This document shows positions 8,472 to 17,223 of a stretch of 64,000 nucleotides of DNA, piece after piece. Source of the stretch: Flavobacteriaceae bacterium UBA5534 (GTDB lineage Bacteria; Bacteroidota; Bacteroidia; Flavobacteriales; Flavobacteriaceae); contig DINS01000014.1 in NCBI GenBank assembly GCA_002426015.1, forward strand, positions 1-64,000, read 5' to 3'. How positions within the stretch are numbered: the first letter of the stretch is position 1; the number at the start of each line of letters is the position of its first letter. A program made the translations under genes and the position numbers. The notes under the pieces were generated by a model. The model saw only the letters and a program-made list of their open reading frames with translations, made no database searches and was not told where the DNA came from.

Positions 8472-9749
8472 TTATTCTAATTTAGTTATCAAAGCATTTC
8501 CAATGGCACAATGCAAACATCTGTTTTTATCGCAATAGTTCGTTTTTAGCTGAATCAAGGCTTGTGATTGCAATGATGTGTTGGTCAACTTCCTTAATTT
8601 CCCAAAGGTATCAACAATACTGTTTTTTTCTGAATTGATATCTTGAGCAATGGTCATCAATACCTCAACATTGTCTATTCCTTGGTGTTTGGTATAGCAG
8701 AATTTTAATGGCAGAATCGTGTTAATCAACAACAAATCGGTAAATGACTTCGCAATGGTCTTTTTTGATACTTTTGATGGTTTCCCGAAGGTGTAATGGT
8801 CGTCCCAAAATGCTGATGTTGACCCCTTAAAAAGTTGATACAATTCATCTTTGGTAGTGGCTGCAATCACTTTTGAAAATAAATGTTGGTGTTCATGATA
8901 CAACATCGCCAATTGCGATAAGCGAATGGTTGGAAAATTGGGTGGTCGCAATCTAAAAAACTGTAATGGTACCACTTGAGTGTTCAATAACCCAAATTTT
9001 TGCTTTAAGAATTGGTATTCTTTTTTCAAATGGAGATAATAAACCTCTTGAACATCTTCCTCCAACAATCCAGCTTGGCCAAACAATAAAGCTTCCAGCT
9101 GTATTGGGTTGGATTGCACTTTCCGAACGATTGAAAAATCCATAGAATTTGCCAAACTCAAAAAAGCATCACCATTCACTTTAAGCCCAAAGTTTTTTGC
9201 CAATAATTTAAAGAGGACTGCCTCCCAATCGTTCTTTGAATTGTGGAGCAAGGTTTCAATTGTTATGGCTTTTCGTTCTAATCTCTCAACATACAAACGC
9301 TCCAACCAGTTATTCATGGTAAAGGCATCGATGTCTGCAAAATCATTTTCGCAGTTTATCCATTTGTTTTTGTTGGAAAGCAATTTTTGGTAATTCTCCA
9401 ATATCTCTTTGTGGATATAATTTTTGAGTTCTAGTGTTGGAATGGCTGTATTGTCTTTTCTAAAAATCTCGGTATCGTGCTCATATACGACATGTAAGAT
9501 GACATTATCATAAGCTGCATCTGTTTCGTGATGATGCACATACCAATCGCTCGACTTCACATGTATCTCGACATTACCTGCCCACAATTGTTCACCAATA
9601 TGGAGTTGCGCATTAAAAAAATCTGGACCAGCATTGGTGTTGGGCTGACCAACTGACAATAAATCAACCACCTCTCCATGCGTAGTTTTTAGGGTTGTTG
9701 AACGCAACTTTTTATGTTGCCAAACATAATGTAGGAAGTCTTCTTGCAT
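8472..9749 (-). CDS. DUF2851 family protein
   Basis: A 425-residue conserved Bacteroidetes protein of unknown function. The ATG at 9747-9749 (MQEDFLHYVWQ) fits the family; the longer ORF start would add 15 unconserved residues. The N-terminal part (about 35-95) has the family motif GQPNTNAGPDFFNAQL ... WAGNVEIHVKSSDWYVH, resembling a beta-sandwich. The C-terminus has a cysteine cluster C-x4-C-x2-C (CDKNRCLHC) that may bind metal. It is divergent from the PLP enzyme to the right, sharing about 110 nt. Confidence 0.82.
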   Translation of the reverse strand: MQEDFLHYVWQHKKLRSTTLKTTHGEVVDLLSVGQPNTNAGPDFFNAQLHIGEQLWAGNVEIHVKSSDWYVHHHETDAAYDNVILHVVYEHDTEIFRKDNTAIPTLELKNYIHKEILENYQKLLSNKNKWINCENDFADIDAFTMNNWLERLYVERLERKAITIETLLHNSKNDWEAVLFKLLAKNFGLKVNGDAFLSLANSMDFSIVRKVQSNPIQLEALLFGQAGLLEEDVQEVYYLHLKKEYQFLKQKFGLLNTQVVPLQFFRLRPPNFPTIRLSQLAMLYHEHQHLFSKVIAATTKDELYQLFKGSTSAFWDDHYTFGKPSKVSKKTIAKSFTDLLLINTILPLKFCYTKHQGIDNVEVLMTIAQDINSEKNSIVDTFGKLRKLTNTSLQSQALIQLKTNYCDKNRCLHCAIGNALITKLE

Positions 9750-9858
9750 ATAGTTAAAAATAATAAAATTACCCAGAACTTTGCAACAAAACAACTGGCA
9801 ACCCTTTAAAGAAAAATCTAATTAATGTATATTCGCAGCCTATTTAAAGTTGACTTCT

Positions 9859-11703
9859 ATGCAAGACCAAAACATACTATCATATATAAAAAATGTTATT
9901 GAAAACATGCCAAGCGATTGGCTGAATTTAACAACCCATCGACTGGATATTTATGATGAGTCGTTGGCCAAAACAGAGTTTTTAGACCAATTTGAGGCTT
10001 TATATAATTCCAATACTTATGATTCGTTAGCATTACAGCAATTGCCAACTGCATACGATTATATTAGGTTAGGTCATCCGTTATCGAGTGTACTCGAATG
10101 GGTCATTGCCAACTTAAATGGTTTACCATCAAAAAATGTCATTAGTTTTTCTTCAAAAACAACTCCTATCATGGCAGTGTTGAGAAAGAATCTATTACTA
10201 CATAAAAGTACTCAAATACTGTATTCAGGTGAATTGCCTTCTTATTTTGATACAGAACTTATTAAGCGTGTTTATGGCTATTCGTTCACTTTAAAACAGA
10301 TTGAAAGCACCGACCAAATTTCGCAATATCATGGCAGTACGATTTACATTTCACAACAAGACGATATTTGTCATTTCAGCTTAAAACCAGAGGTCGATTT
10401 TTATATCAACACACATTCGCATTTTGGGAGTGTCTTATTGGTCAATGGCTCTGAAAACGAAAGTTATATATCGGAAATTCAGCATGTGCGACGTAGAGAA
10501 ACCATTGCCATGACACCAGCCAATTGTTTAACAGCCTTAAAAGTATTAACCGATAACACTCCTTATAGCTTCAACAGCAGTAATGTTGCAGCCAATAAAG
10601 CATCAGTATTACAATCGATAGCAACTGTAACAGGCTCGCCAATACAAGCATTGGTTGGCTCTAGCGGATTGTCTATTCAGTATGCCATAATGATGGGACT
10701 TGTTCAAGAAGCGTTAGATACACACCAAGGTAAAGCCATTAAATTTATTGTTCCACCTAATTGTTATGGAGGCACCAATGACCAAGCCAGACGTGTCGCA
10801 GCATGTATTGATACTGTAGAAGTTGTTGACTTACCGGTAGATGGCGATAACGATATGGTACAAAGCATTGATAGGATTTTAAATATGATTGCAGAAGACG
10901 ATGCCATTCCTTATATCATTGCCGAAATACCAACCAACCCAAGAGTTGAAGTGCCAGACCTTAACAAGTTAAAAGCCGTGTTAAGTAAAGAGCGCACCAC
11001 TCCAACAGGCAACAAAGCTATAGACCCAGTGTTTATATTAGACCAAACGTTTTGTCCTAATGTTCAGTTTTTAGGTGAAGGTGACATACTATCAACGGTG
11101 AGAACCATTTCGTATGTTAGTGGTTCAAAATTCCCAAGTGGAGGACGTTGTACTGCTGGTTACTGTGTTGCCAATAAACAATCGGAAGGGTTAATGGCCA
11201 ACATTGAGCGCCATTTAAAGCTTTGTGATAATGAAGCCACACCATTGCAAATGGAGATACTCGCCGAACAATTGCCATCGATGAACCAGCGCATTGCAGA
11301 TGCTTATACCAATACACGAGCCTTTGTAAACTTTATAAAAACCACATTGCCAGAGGCCAAAATCAACTTTGTGTCTGAAGCATTGGCAGCGCAAGGGTTT
11401 ACACCATCGGTGTTTTCGTTAGATTTGCCAACAAAAGGCGCTACAGAAGCCGAAAAGGAAACTTACAAAAGAGCGTTAAATCTAAAGCTGATTCATTTAA
11501 TGATAAGCGACATCCCAGACGAGAGTAAGTTTTGTGTTAGCTATGGGCAACTAAATGGCTGCTATTGGACCATACCAGCAACCTCAACCCAAGGGACAAC
11601 AAAAGAAGGCGACAAAGATTATATTGTACGTGCCGCATTATCCCATAATATGGACCTAGAACGCCATAAAGCGGTGTTTTTAAAATTTGTTGAAAGCCTT
11701 TAA
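9859..11703 (+). CDS. Large Cys/Met-metabolism PLP-dependent enzyme
   Basis: 614 residues from the ATG at 9859; a TTG at 9850 is a possible but less likely start. The C-terminal two thirds look like the cystathionine gamma-synthase/beta-lyase fold: a phosphate-loop-like VGSSGLSIQYA, then PFILDQTF-like aspartate region (VFILDQTFCPN), then the likely Schiff-base lysine K424 in SYVSGSKFPSGG. The first ~220 residues are an extra domain not found in MetB/MetC. The enzyme probably acts in transsulfuration or methionine metabolism. It faces a cysteine/cystathionine synthase-like gene (convergent), which supports a sulfur amino acid role, but the exact reaction is not determined. Confidence 0.78.
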   Translation: MQDQNILSYIKNVIENMPSDWLNLTTHRLDIYDESLAKTEFLDQFEALYNSNTYDSLALQQLPTAYDYIRLGHPLSSVLEWVIANLNGLPSKNVISFSSKTTPIMAVLRKNLLLHKSTQILYSGELPSYFDTELIKRVYGYSFTLKQIESTDQISQYHGSTIYISQQDDICHFSLKPEVDFYINTHSHFGSVLLVNGSENESYISEIQHVRRRETIAMTPANCLTALKVLTDNTPYSFNSSNVAANKASVLQSIATVTGSPIQALVGSSGLSIQYAIMMGLVQEALDTHQGKAIKFIVPPNCYGGTNDQARRVAACIDTVEVVDLPVDGDNDMVQSIDRILNMIAEDDAIPYIIAEIPTNPRVEVPDLNKLKAVLSKERTTPTGNKAIDPVFILDQTFCPNVQFLGEGDILSTVRTISYVSGSKFPSGGRCTAGYCVANKQSEGLMANIERHLKLCDNEATPLQMEILAEQLPSMNQRIADAYTNTRAFVNFIKTTLPEAKINFVSEALAAQGFTPSVFSLDLPTKGATEAEKETYKRALNLKLIHLMISDIPDESKFCVSYGQLNGCYWTIPATSTQGTTKEGDKDYIVRAALSHNMDLERHKAVFLKFVESL

Positions 11704-11733
11704 GACCTTGCTTTTTGTTTACAAACCACTTGT

Positions 11734-11755
11734 AAATACGTATAACTACGTATTT
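11734..11755. repeat. Perfect inverted repeat AAATACGTA-taac-TACGTATTT
   Basis: Nine-base arms separated by four bases, 30 nt after the stop of the PLP enzyme. It is not followed by a U-run, so it is not a classical terminator. The TACGTA half-sites resemble a regulator-binding palindrome, but the location between convergent genes is odd for an operator. Confidence 0.6.
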
Positions 11756-11879
11756 TATTTCTCGTTTTTAAAAGCTAACTTCGTTTAACTATCGATTTGG
11801 ATAAATTTTCCTGAACTTGTTTTAGAATTGAAACTATCCATATCGTTGCATTAAACAAACCTTCCAACATCAATAACAA

Positions 11880-11910
11880 AAAAACCTGAACTCACGTTCA
11901 GGTTTTTGTT
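11880..11910. terminator. Bidirectional terminator between convergent genes
   Basis: AAACCTGAAC pairs with GTTCAGGTTT around a TCAC loop, with A-run before and T-run after. It can end both the PLP enzyme (plus) and the cysteine synthase-like gene (minus), whose stop codon is about 40 nt to the right. Confidence 0.85.
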
Positions 11911-11951
11911 TTTTTATGAGACACTGAAACACGTTCAGCATAACAAAAAGA

Positions 11952-12932
11952 CTAGTCGATATACCCCATTTTTTTCATCCAGTCGTCGTTAAACATTTTA
12001 CCAACATAACGGCTACCATGGTCGTGAAACAATACGACCACCACATCGTCTTTTGTAAAATGCTCTTTAAGTTGTAAGAGTCCTTTGATAGCTGCACCAG
12101 CACTATTGCCTAAAAACATGCCTTCTTGTTTTGCCAATAGTTGTGTATAGACTGCTGCATCTTTATCGGTTACTTTGGTAAAGCCATCAATGATACTAAA
12201 ATCGACATTTTCTGGTAAGATATCTTCGCCAATACCTTCGGTCACGTAAGGGTAAATTTCTTTTTCATCAAAAACACCTGTTTCGTGGTATTTTTTAAAC
12301 ACCGAACCATAGGTATCTATTCCCCAAACTTTAATATTTGGGTTTTGCTCTTTTAGGTACTTACCAACACCAGAAATGGTACCACCAGTACCAACACCAA
12401 CCACAAAATGAGTGACCTTACCATCGGTTTGTTCCCAGATTTCTGGACCTGTACTTTGGTAATGTGCTTTGGTATTGCTTGGGTTATCGTATTGGTTAAC
12501 ATACCATGAGTTTGGCACTTCGGTTGCCAATCGTTTGGACACCGAATAGTACGAACGCGGATCGGTTGGCTCTACATCTGTTGGGCAAACCACCACTTCT
12601 GCTCCTACTGCACGTAGGATGTCCATTTTTTCTTTAGACTGCTTGTCGGACAACACAAAAATACATTTGTAACCCTTTACAATGGCTGCCAATGCCAAAC
12701 CCATTCCTGTATTTCCTGAAGTTCCTTCAATAATGGTGCCTCCTGGTTTAAGGCGACCATCGGCTTCGGCATCTTCAATCATGGTTAAAGCCATTCGGTC
12801 TTTTACAGAGTTCCCAGGATTAAAGGTTTCGTATTTTGCCAAAACCAAACAAGGCAACTCTGCAGTGAGTTTATTTATTTGTACTAAAGGTGTATTTCCT
12901 ATAGTTTCGAGTATGTTTTTTGCGTATTTCAT
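11952..12932 (-). CDS. Cysteine synthase / cystathionine beta-synthase family enzyme
   Basis: 326 residues from the ATG at 12930-12932 (MKYAKNILETIGNTPLVQIN); a start seven codons earlier is less likely. PLP beta-family fold: Schiff-base lysine K44 in NPGNSVKDRMAL, the phosphate loop GTSGNTGMGLA and the later GTGGTISGVG. It makes cysteine from O-acetylserine or cystathionine from serine and homocysteine. The sequence lacks CBS regulatory and heme domains. The convergent neighbour is a CGS/CGL-like enzyme; together they could run reverse transsulfuration (inference). Confidence 0.87.
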   Translation of the reverse strand: MKYAKNILETIGNTPLVQINKLTAELPCLVLAKYETFNPGNSVKDRMALTMIEDAEADGRLKPGGTIIEGTSGNTGMGLALAAIVKGYKCIFVLSDKQSKEKMDILRAVGAEVVVCPTDVEPTDPRSYYSVSKRLATEVPNSWYVNQYDNPSNTKAHYQSTGPEIWEQTDGKVTHFVVGVGTGGTISGVGKYLKEQNPNIKVWGIDTYGSVFKKYHETGVFDEKEIYPYVTEGIGEDILPENVDFSIIDGFTKVTDKDAAVYTQLLAKQEGMFLGNSAGAAIKGLLQLKEHFTKDDVVVVLFHDHGSRYVGKMFNDDWMKKMGYID

Positions 12933-12950
12933 TCTGTTAATTTTGCGATG

Positions 12951-12958
12951 CAAAGGTA
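12951..12958 (-). promoter_or_regulatory. -7 box of the cysteine synthase-like gene
   Basis: TACCTTTG on the minus strand matches TAnnTTTG and lies 18 nt before the ATG. I found no clear TTG at the correct distance. Confidence 0.45.
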
Positions 12959-13013
12959 AGTTTAATTTACGATTTTTGAATGGCGATTAACGATTTTTGC
13001 TATTGGCTATTCA

Positions 13014-14252
13014 CTAATCGAATCGAATGGCCTTTACTGGTGAAATTTTTGTGATAATGATTGATGGGATGAGTAGAATTAACAAACACACGATAAAAGT
13101 GCCAACATTGAGCAGTAGGATATAGTCTAAACTAATATAGGCTGGAATGGTCGTCATGTGATACTCTTCGGGATTTGGAAACTTAATGATGCCTGTATAT
13201 TTTTGAATGAACAGCATGCTTAAGCCAATTAGGTTTCCCCAAAACAAACCTAACCCAATAAGATAGGTTGCGTTGTATAAAAACACTTTGCGTATGCTCC
13301 AATTGTTGCTACCTAATGCTTTGAGAATACCTATCATTTGGGTACGCTCGAGAATCAAAACGAGTAAGGCAGTAATCATATTGATAGCTGCAACGATGAT
13401 CATGATGCCTATAATACCATAGGTATTGTTATCGAATATTTTTATCCACTCAAATACCGATGCATATTTTTGCTCAACCGTTTCGGCATTGAGACTGGAT
13501 GGTGTGGCTTGGTACACTTCGACACCTTTTTGTTGTATTTGTGAAAAGTCGTCTATAAACACTTCAAAATTGCCCACTTGGTCTTCGTCCCATCGATTAA
13601 GGCGTTGCACATGACGAAGGTCGCCAATTACGAATTTTTCGTCGAGTTCCTGAAAACCAGAACTGTAAATACCTACCACTTTAAAGGCACGCTGAAACGG
13701 AATTTCATTAGCGCTTTCCTTACCAAATAGCGTTTGGAAGCTGTCGCCTACTTTAAAGTGTAATCGGTTAGCCAAGTACTGCGAAATAAGGACTTCGCTA
13801 TTCATATCTTTTGAATAGTCTGGTAAACGACCATCGACCAAAAACTCTTTAAAATACGACCAATTATAATCGTAACCTACGCCTTTTAATACAATGCCTT
13901 CAAAATCGGTTTCGGTACGCACAACGCCAAACTTGGTTGCTACTGCTTGTACGTGTTTTATACCTTCGATATTTTTGAACTTCGGATAAAATTCTTGATG
14001 TATAGAGATTGGTTTTTCTGATTCGTCGGACACATTGGTATCATAATTGGTAATGATAATATCTCCATTGAAAGCCACGACCTTATCGCGTATTTTTTGC
14101 TGGAGCCCAATTCCTGTAGCAATGGCAATGAGCATCACTATAATTCCGATAGCAATTGCGGCAATTCCAATTTTTATAATTGGTGCCGAAACACTACTTT
14201 TATACGCTTTACTGCCTATAATACGTTTAGCTAAAAATAACTCGTAATTCAA
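13014..14252 (-). CDS. LolC/LolE-like ABC transporter permease (FtsX family)
   Basis: 412 residues. One N-terminal transmembrane helix (about 24-48), a large periplasmic MacB-PCD-like domain (about 50-270) and three C-terminal helices with the FtsX domain (about 275-405). This matches lipoprotein-releasing permeases LolC/LolE, which work with an ATPase LolD; no ATPase gene is adjacent. The start is TTG (14250-14252): the protein begins LNYELFLAKRIIGSK, where homologues start, and there is no upstream in-frame ATG. Only 9 nt (21 nt if the downstream ATG is used) separate it from the divergent NamZ-like gene. Confidence 0.83.
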   Translation of the reverse strand: MNYELFLAKRIIGSKAYKSSVSAPIIKIGIAAIAIGIIVMLIAIATGIGLQQKIRDKVVAFNGDIIITNYDTNVSDESEKPISIHQEFYPKFKNIEGIKHVQAVATKFGVVRTETDFEGIVLKGVGYDYNWSYFKEFLVDGRLPDYSKDMNSEVLISQYLANRLHFKVGDSFQTLFGKESANEIPFQRAFKVVGIYSSGFQELDEKFVIGDLRHVQRLNRWDEDQVGNFEVFIDDFSQIQQKGVEVYQATPSSLNAETVEQKYASVFEWIKIFDNNTYGIIGIMIIVAAINMITALLVLILERTQMIGILKALGSNNWSIRKVFLYNATYLIGLGLFWGNLIGLSMLFIQKYTGIIKFPNPEEYHMTTIPAYISLDYILLLNVGTFIVCLLILLIPSIIITKISPVKAIRFD

Positions 14253-14261
14253 AATTAATGT

Positions 14262-15563
14262 ATGCGTTTTAAGATGTTCAAAAATACAGTTTTATTATTT
14301 GTTTTGGTATTGATTTCTTGTGGAAACTTTTCGAAACGTGATGACCAATCAAACACAAATGATACTACCGAAGAAAGTAAAGATATAATTCCAGAAGAAA
14401 TTACAGTTGGCGCTAGCCAAACGGAATTGTATTTGCCATTATTGAAAGGTAAAAACGTTGGTATTGTTGCCAATCAAAGCTCGGTGATTTTTAAGAACGG
14501 AAGACAGATGACAAATGACCAAGCAAACTATACACATCTTGTAGATTCATTACTTGCCATGCATGTTGCTGTAAAAAAAGTGTTTGCCCCAGAGCATGGT
14601 TTTAGAGGGACCGCTGATGCTGGCGAAGTAATAAAAGATGGTGTCGATATTAAAACTGGCATTCCTATCATTTCACTTTATGGCGACAATAAAAAACCAA
14701 AACTAGAACAGCTAAAAGAAACCAAAAAATACGAAAAAGATATCGAATCTGGTGTTTCTTCAATTGATATAATGATTTTTGACCTACAAGATGTTGGTGC
14801 ACGTTTTTATACCTACATTTCTACTTTGCACTATGTTATGGAAGCTTGTGCTGAAGCTAATATTCCTGTCATTATTTTTGATAGGCCAAACCCAAATGGC
14901 CATTATGTTGATGGACCAATTCTAGAACCAGAATATAAAAGTTTTGTTGGTATGCATCCAATACCTGTGGTACATGGAATGACCATTGGTGAATACGCCA
15001 GAATGATTAATGGTGAAAAATGGCTAAAAAATGGGATTCAATGCAAATTGACTGTGATTCCTATTAAAAATTATACGCACAATACTGCGTATAGCTTGCC
15101 CATAAAACCATCGCCAAACTTACCTAACGATACCTCTATAAATTTATATCCAAGTTTGTGCTTTTTTGAAGGCACCAATGTGAGTGTTGGTCGTGGTACC
15201 AACAAGCAGTTTCAGGTTTTTGGAAGTCCGAATTTACCAAAAGACCATTATACTTATAGTTTTACTCCGCAACCAAATGAAGGTGCCAAAACACCACCAC
15301 ATCTGGGCAAAATATGTTTTGGAATGGATTTGAGTACTTCCAAACAATTGACATCATTAGATTTGAGTTATCTAATTGAAGCCTATCAACACAGTAGTAA
15401 CAAAAAATCATTCTTCAATGCCTTTTTTATTAAATTGGCTGGCACTAAAAATCTTCAACTGCAAATAGAACAAGGCTTGTCTGAAAAAGAGATTAAAGCC
15501 ACTTGGGCCAAAGGTCTTGAAGAATTTAAAAACATGCGTCAACCTTATTTGATTTACAACTAA
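14262..15563 (+). CDS. NamZ-like exo-beta-N-acetylmuramidase (DUF1343) lipoprotein
   Basis: 433 residues. The N-terminus is a lipoprotein signal (VLVLISCG, lipidated C20, or C16 if the ATG at 14274 is used). The rest is DUF1343, which in Bacillus subtilis NamZ and Tannerella is an exo-acting N-acetylmuramidase that releases MurNAc from peptidoglycan fragments. Recognisable stretches are GKNVGIVANQSS, FAPEHGFRG, MIFDLQDVGARFYTYIST and GTNVSVGRGT. The stop overlaps the next ATG by one base (TAATG), a sign of translational coupling to a beta-lactamase-fold gene. Role as peptidoglycan salvage at the outer membrane or periplasm is inferred from the family. Confidence 0.85.
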   Translation: MRFKMFKNTVLLFVLVLISCGNFSKRDDQSNTNDTTEESKDIIPEEITVGASQTELYLPLLKGKNVGIVANQSSVIFKNGRQMTNDQANYTHLVDSLLAMHVAVKKVFAPEHGFRGTADAGEVIKDGVDIKTGIPIISLYGDNKKPKLEQLKETKKYEKDIESGVSSIDIMIFDLQDVGARFYTYISTLHYVMEACAEANIPVIIFDRPNPNGHYVDGPILEPEYKSFVGMHPIPVVHGMTIGEYARMINGEKWLKNGIQCKLTVIPIKNYTHNTAYSLPIKPSPNLPNDTSINLYPSLCFFEGTNVSVGRGTNKQFQVFGSPNLPKDHYTYSFTPQPNEGAKTPPHLGKICFGMDLSTSKQLTSLDLSYLIEAYQHSSNKKSFFNAFFIKLAGTKNLQLQIEQGLSEKEIKATWAKGLEEFKNMRQPYLIYN

Positions 15564-16645
15564 TGTTCAAACGAATTATTGCATCATTAATGCTGCTGAT
15601 GACTTCGGTAGGTTTTAGCCAAACAGTCGATAGTCCGCAACAAGTAAAAATAAAATCGGCAAAAAAAATGGCTAAAAAGTTTTTACGCAAGCAACGTATT
15701 CCAGGAATGGCTATTTCGGTATCTCAACATGGTGAACTGATTTGGTCGGAAGGATTTGGCTATGCCAATAAAGCGAAAAAGAAGAAAGTAAAGCCTAATG
15801 AAACCCAATTTAGAATTGCAAGTATTTCCAAATCGATTACAGCAATGGCTTTGGTAAAGCTAGTAGATGAGAAAAAAATAAATTTAGATGAAAGCATCTA
15901 CACCTATCTTCCCGATTATCCAAAACAGCCCTATGATTTTACGGTTAGGCAATTGGGAGGCCATCTGGCTGGTATTAGACATTACAAAGATAATAACGAA
16001 TATGCTCTAAACAAAAAAATGTCGATTACCGAAGGGTTGGATTTGTTCAAAAATGACCCATTGGAATTTGAACCAGGCACCCAATTTTTATATAACTCGT
16101 TTGGCTATGTACTGTTGAGCGAAGTCATACAGAAGGCTGGAAATTTAGACTTTAACTCCTTTGTAGCCGATGCTATTTTTAAGCCTCTAAAAATGGACCA
16201 TACCACCATCGATGCCTCTGATGTGGAATTAGAAAATCGCTGTGAATTCTATCGACAATCGGCTTTGAGAAAACCTGTGATTTGTGATCCTGTAGCCAAC
16301 GAATATAAAGTTGCAGGAGGTGGTTTTTTATCAACTTCAGAAGACATCACTATGTTTGGACATGAGGTCATTTCACCTACAATAGTCTCTAAAGAAGCCA
16401 TCAACGAAGTCATCACTTCTCAAAAGCTAAAATCGGGAAATATAACAGGTTATGGCATTGGTTTTTCGGTGGAAACATCCAAAAAAGGAACTCCAAAATA
16501 TTACCATACTGGAGGTGGTGTTGGTGCAGCAACCATTTTAATTGTTTATCCGAAAGAGGAATTGACCATTACAGTTTTAACCAATCTTTCAGGTGCAGAA
16601 GTACAACAGTTTGGTGAGCAGCTAGAATCTGTTTTTTTGGATTAA
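15563..16645 (+). CDS. Serine hydrolase, beta-lactamase family (AmiE-like?)
   Basis: 360 residues with a signal peptide (ending VGFSQ). Class C beta-lactamase/penicillin-binding fold: nucleophile motif S87-I-S-K90 (RIASISKS), a second motif Y-N-S in LYNSFGYVLL (usual form YxN), and HTGGG near residue 310 as the third motif. These folds cover D,D-peptidases, esterases and the muramyl-L-alanine amidase AmiE. In B. subtilis an AmiE of this fold is encoded beside namZ; here the gene is fused translationally to a NamZ-like gene by TAATG. So an amidase or peptidase acting on muropeptides is likely; substrate unproven. Confidence 0.85.
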   Translation: MFKRIIASLMLLMTSVGFSQTVDSPQQVKIKSAKKMAKKFLRKQRIPGMAISVSQHGELIWSEGFGYANKAKKKKVKPNETQFRIASISKSITAMALVKLVDEKKINLDESIYTYLPDYPKQPYDFTVRQLGGHLAGIRHYKDNNEYALNKKMSITEGLDLFKNDPLEFEPGTQFLYNSFGYVLLSEVIQKAGNLDFNSFVADAIFKPLKMDHTTIDASDVELENRCEFYRQSALRKPVICDPVANEYKVAGGGFLSTSEDITMFGHEVISPTIVSKEAINEVITSQKLKSGNITGYGIGFSVETSKKGTPKYYHTGGGVGAATILIVYPKEELTITVLTNLSGAEVQQFGEQLESVFLD

Positions 16646-16647
16646 AA

Positions 16648-17055
16648 TCAATCTTCGTTACTTACGGTTTTGATGTTAGGGTCAGTAAGCAATGCCAATG
16701 ACGTATCGTCCTTAAACACTCTAACCACAAAAATGATTTTTAATGGCGATTGTCCTACTACAAAAGTATGTTTACCCTTGCTTAATTTATGAAGTGGAAC
16801 TCTGACAATATGGTCATCACCTTCAATTTCAAAATCGATTTCCCTTCTATATTTTTCATTAATGGAATATACAAAATCGATGTTCTTTTCGCTTTTGAGA
16901 ATTAAGGTATCTTTCGTTTTGTTAAGGTCATGGTACAAATCTTTTGCACGAACATTGACGTTTTTTTCAATTTTAGCAAAGCTCTGCTGTGCTTGTGATT
17001 TCTGAAAGTAAAGACCCAAAATGGATGCCATGACTAATCGACGGTATTTTCCCAT
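16648..17055 (-). CDS. Small secreted protein, paralogue of the next gene
   Basis: 135 residues, no family recognised. A weak N-terminal signal region ends around KSQAQ. The mature part has the pattern SFAKIEKNVNVRAKDLYHDL ... DTLILKSEKNI ... REIDFEIEGDD..VRVPLHKLSKGKHTFVV. The same layout is found in the protein at 17224-18057 (FTTIKKNFNPDAKNLFHDL ... DSLIVKSE ... KIVDF ... IPVSQFPIGDYTV), so the two come from a duplication. The ATG (17053-17055) lies two bases after the U-run of a terminator-like hairpin; a start at codon 9 (MASILG) would move it downstream. Confidence 0.65.
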   Translation of the reverse strand: MGKYRRLVMASILGLYFQKSQAQQSFAKIEKNVNVRAKDLYHDLNKTKDTLILKSEKNIDFVYSINEKYRREIDFEIEGDDHIVRVPLHKLSKGKHTFVVGQSPLKIIFVVRVFKDDTSLALLTDPNIKTVSNED

Positions 17056-17056
17056 A

Positions 17057-17098
17057 TAAAAAATGCTATTAACTCCAACTGTTGTTGAATTAATAGCA
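17057..17098 (-). terminator. Terminator-like hairpin abutting the start of 16648-17055
   Basis: On the minus strand TGCTATTAA and TTAATAGCA form a 9-bp stem with a 17-nt loop, followed by six U and then, two bases later, the ATG of the downstream gene. It could end the 17224-18057 transcript or act as an attenuator that controls read-through into its paralogue. Confidence 0.6.
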
Positions 17099-17223
17099 AA
17101 TAGTCTGAATCCCTATGGCTAATCTAATTTTTTAATTTTCAATTGAACAATAAAATCTACAAACGGTAAAAAAAGCTGATGAACGTTCTGTATCAAAACA
17201 TAACCTCATTGGATTTGTTTAGA

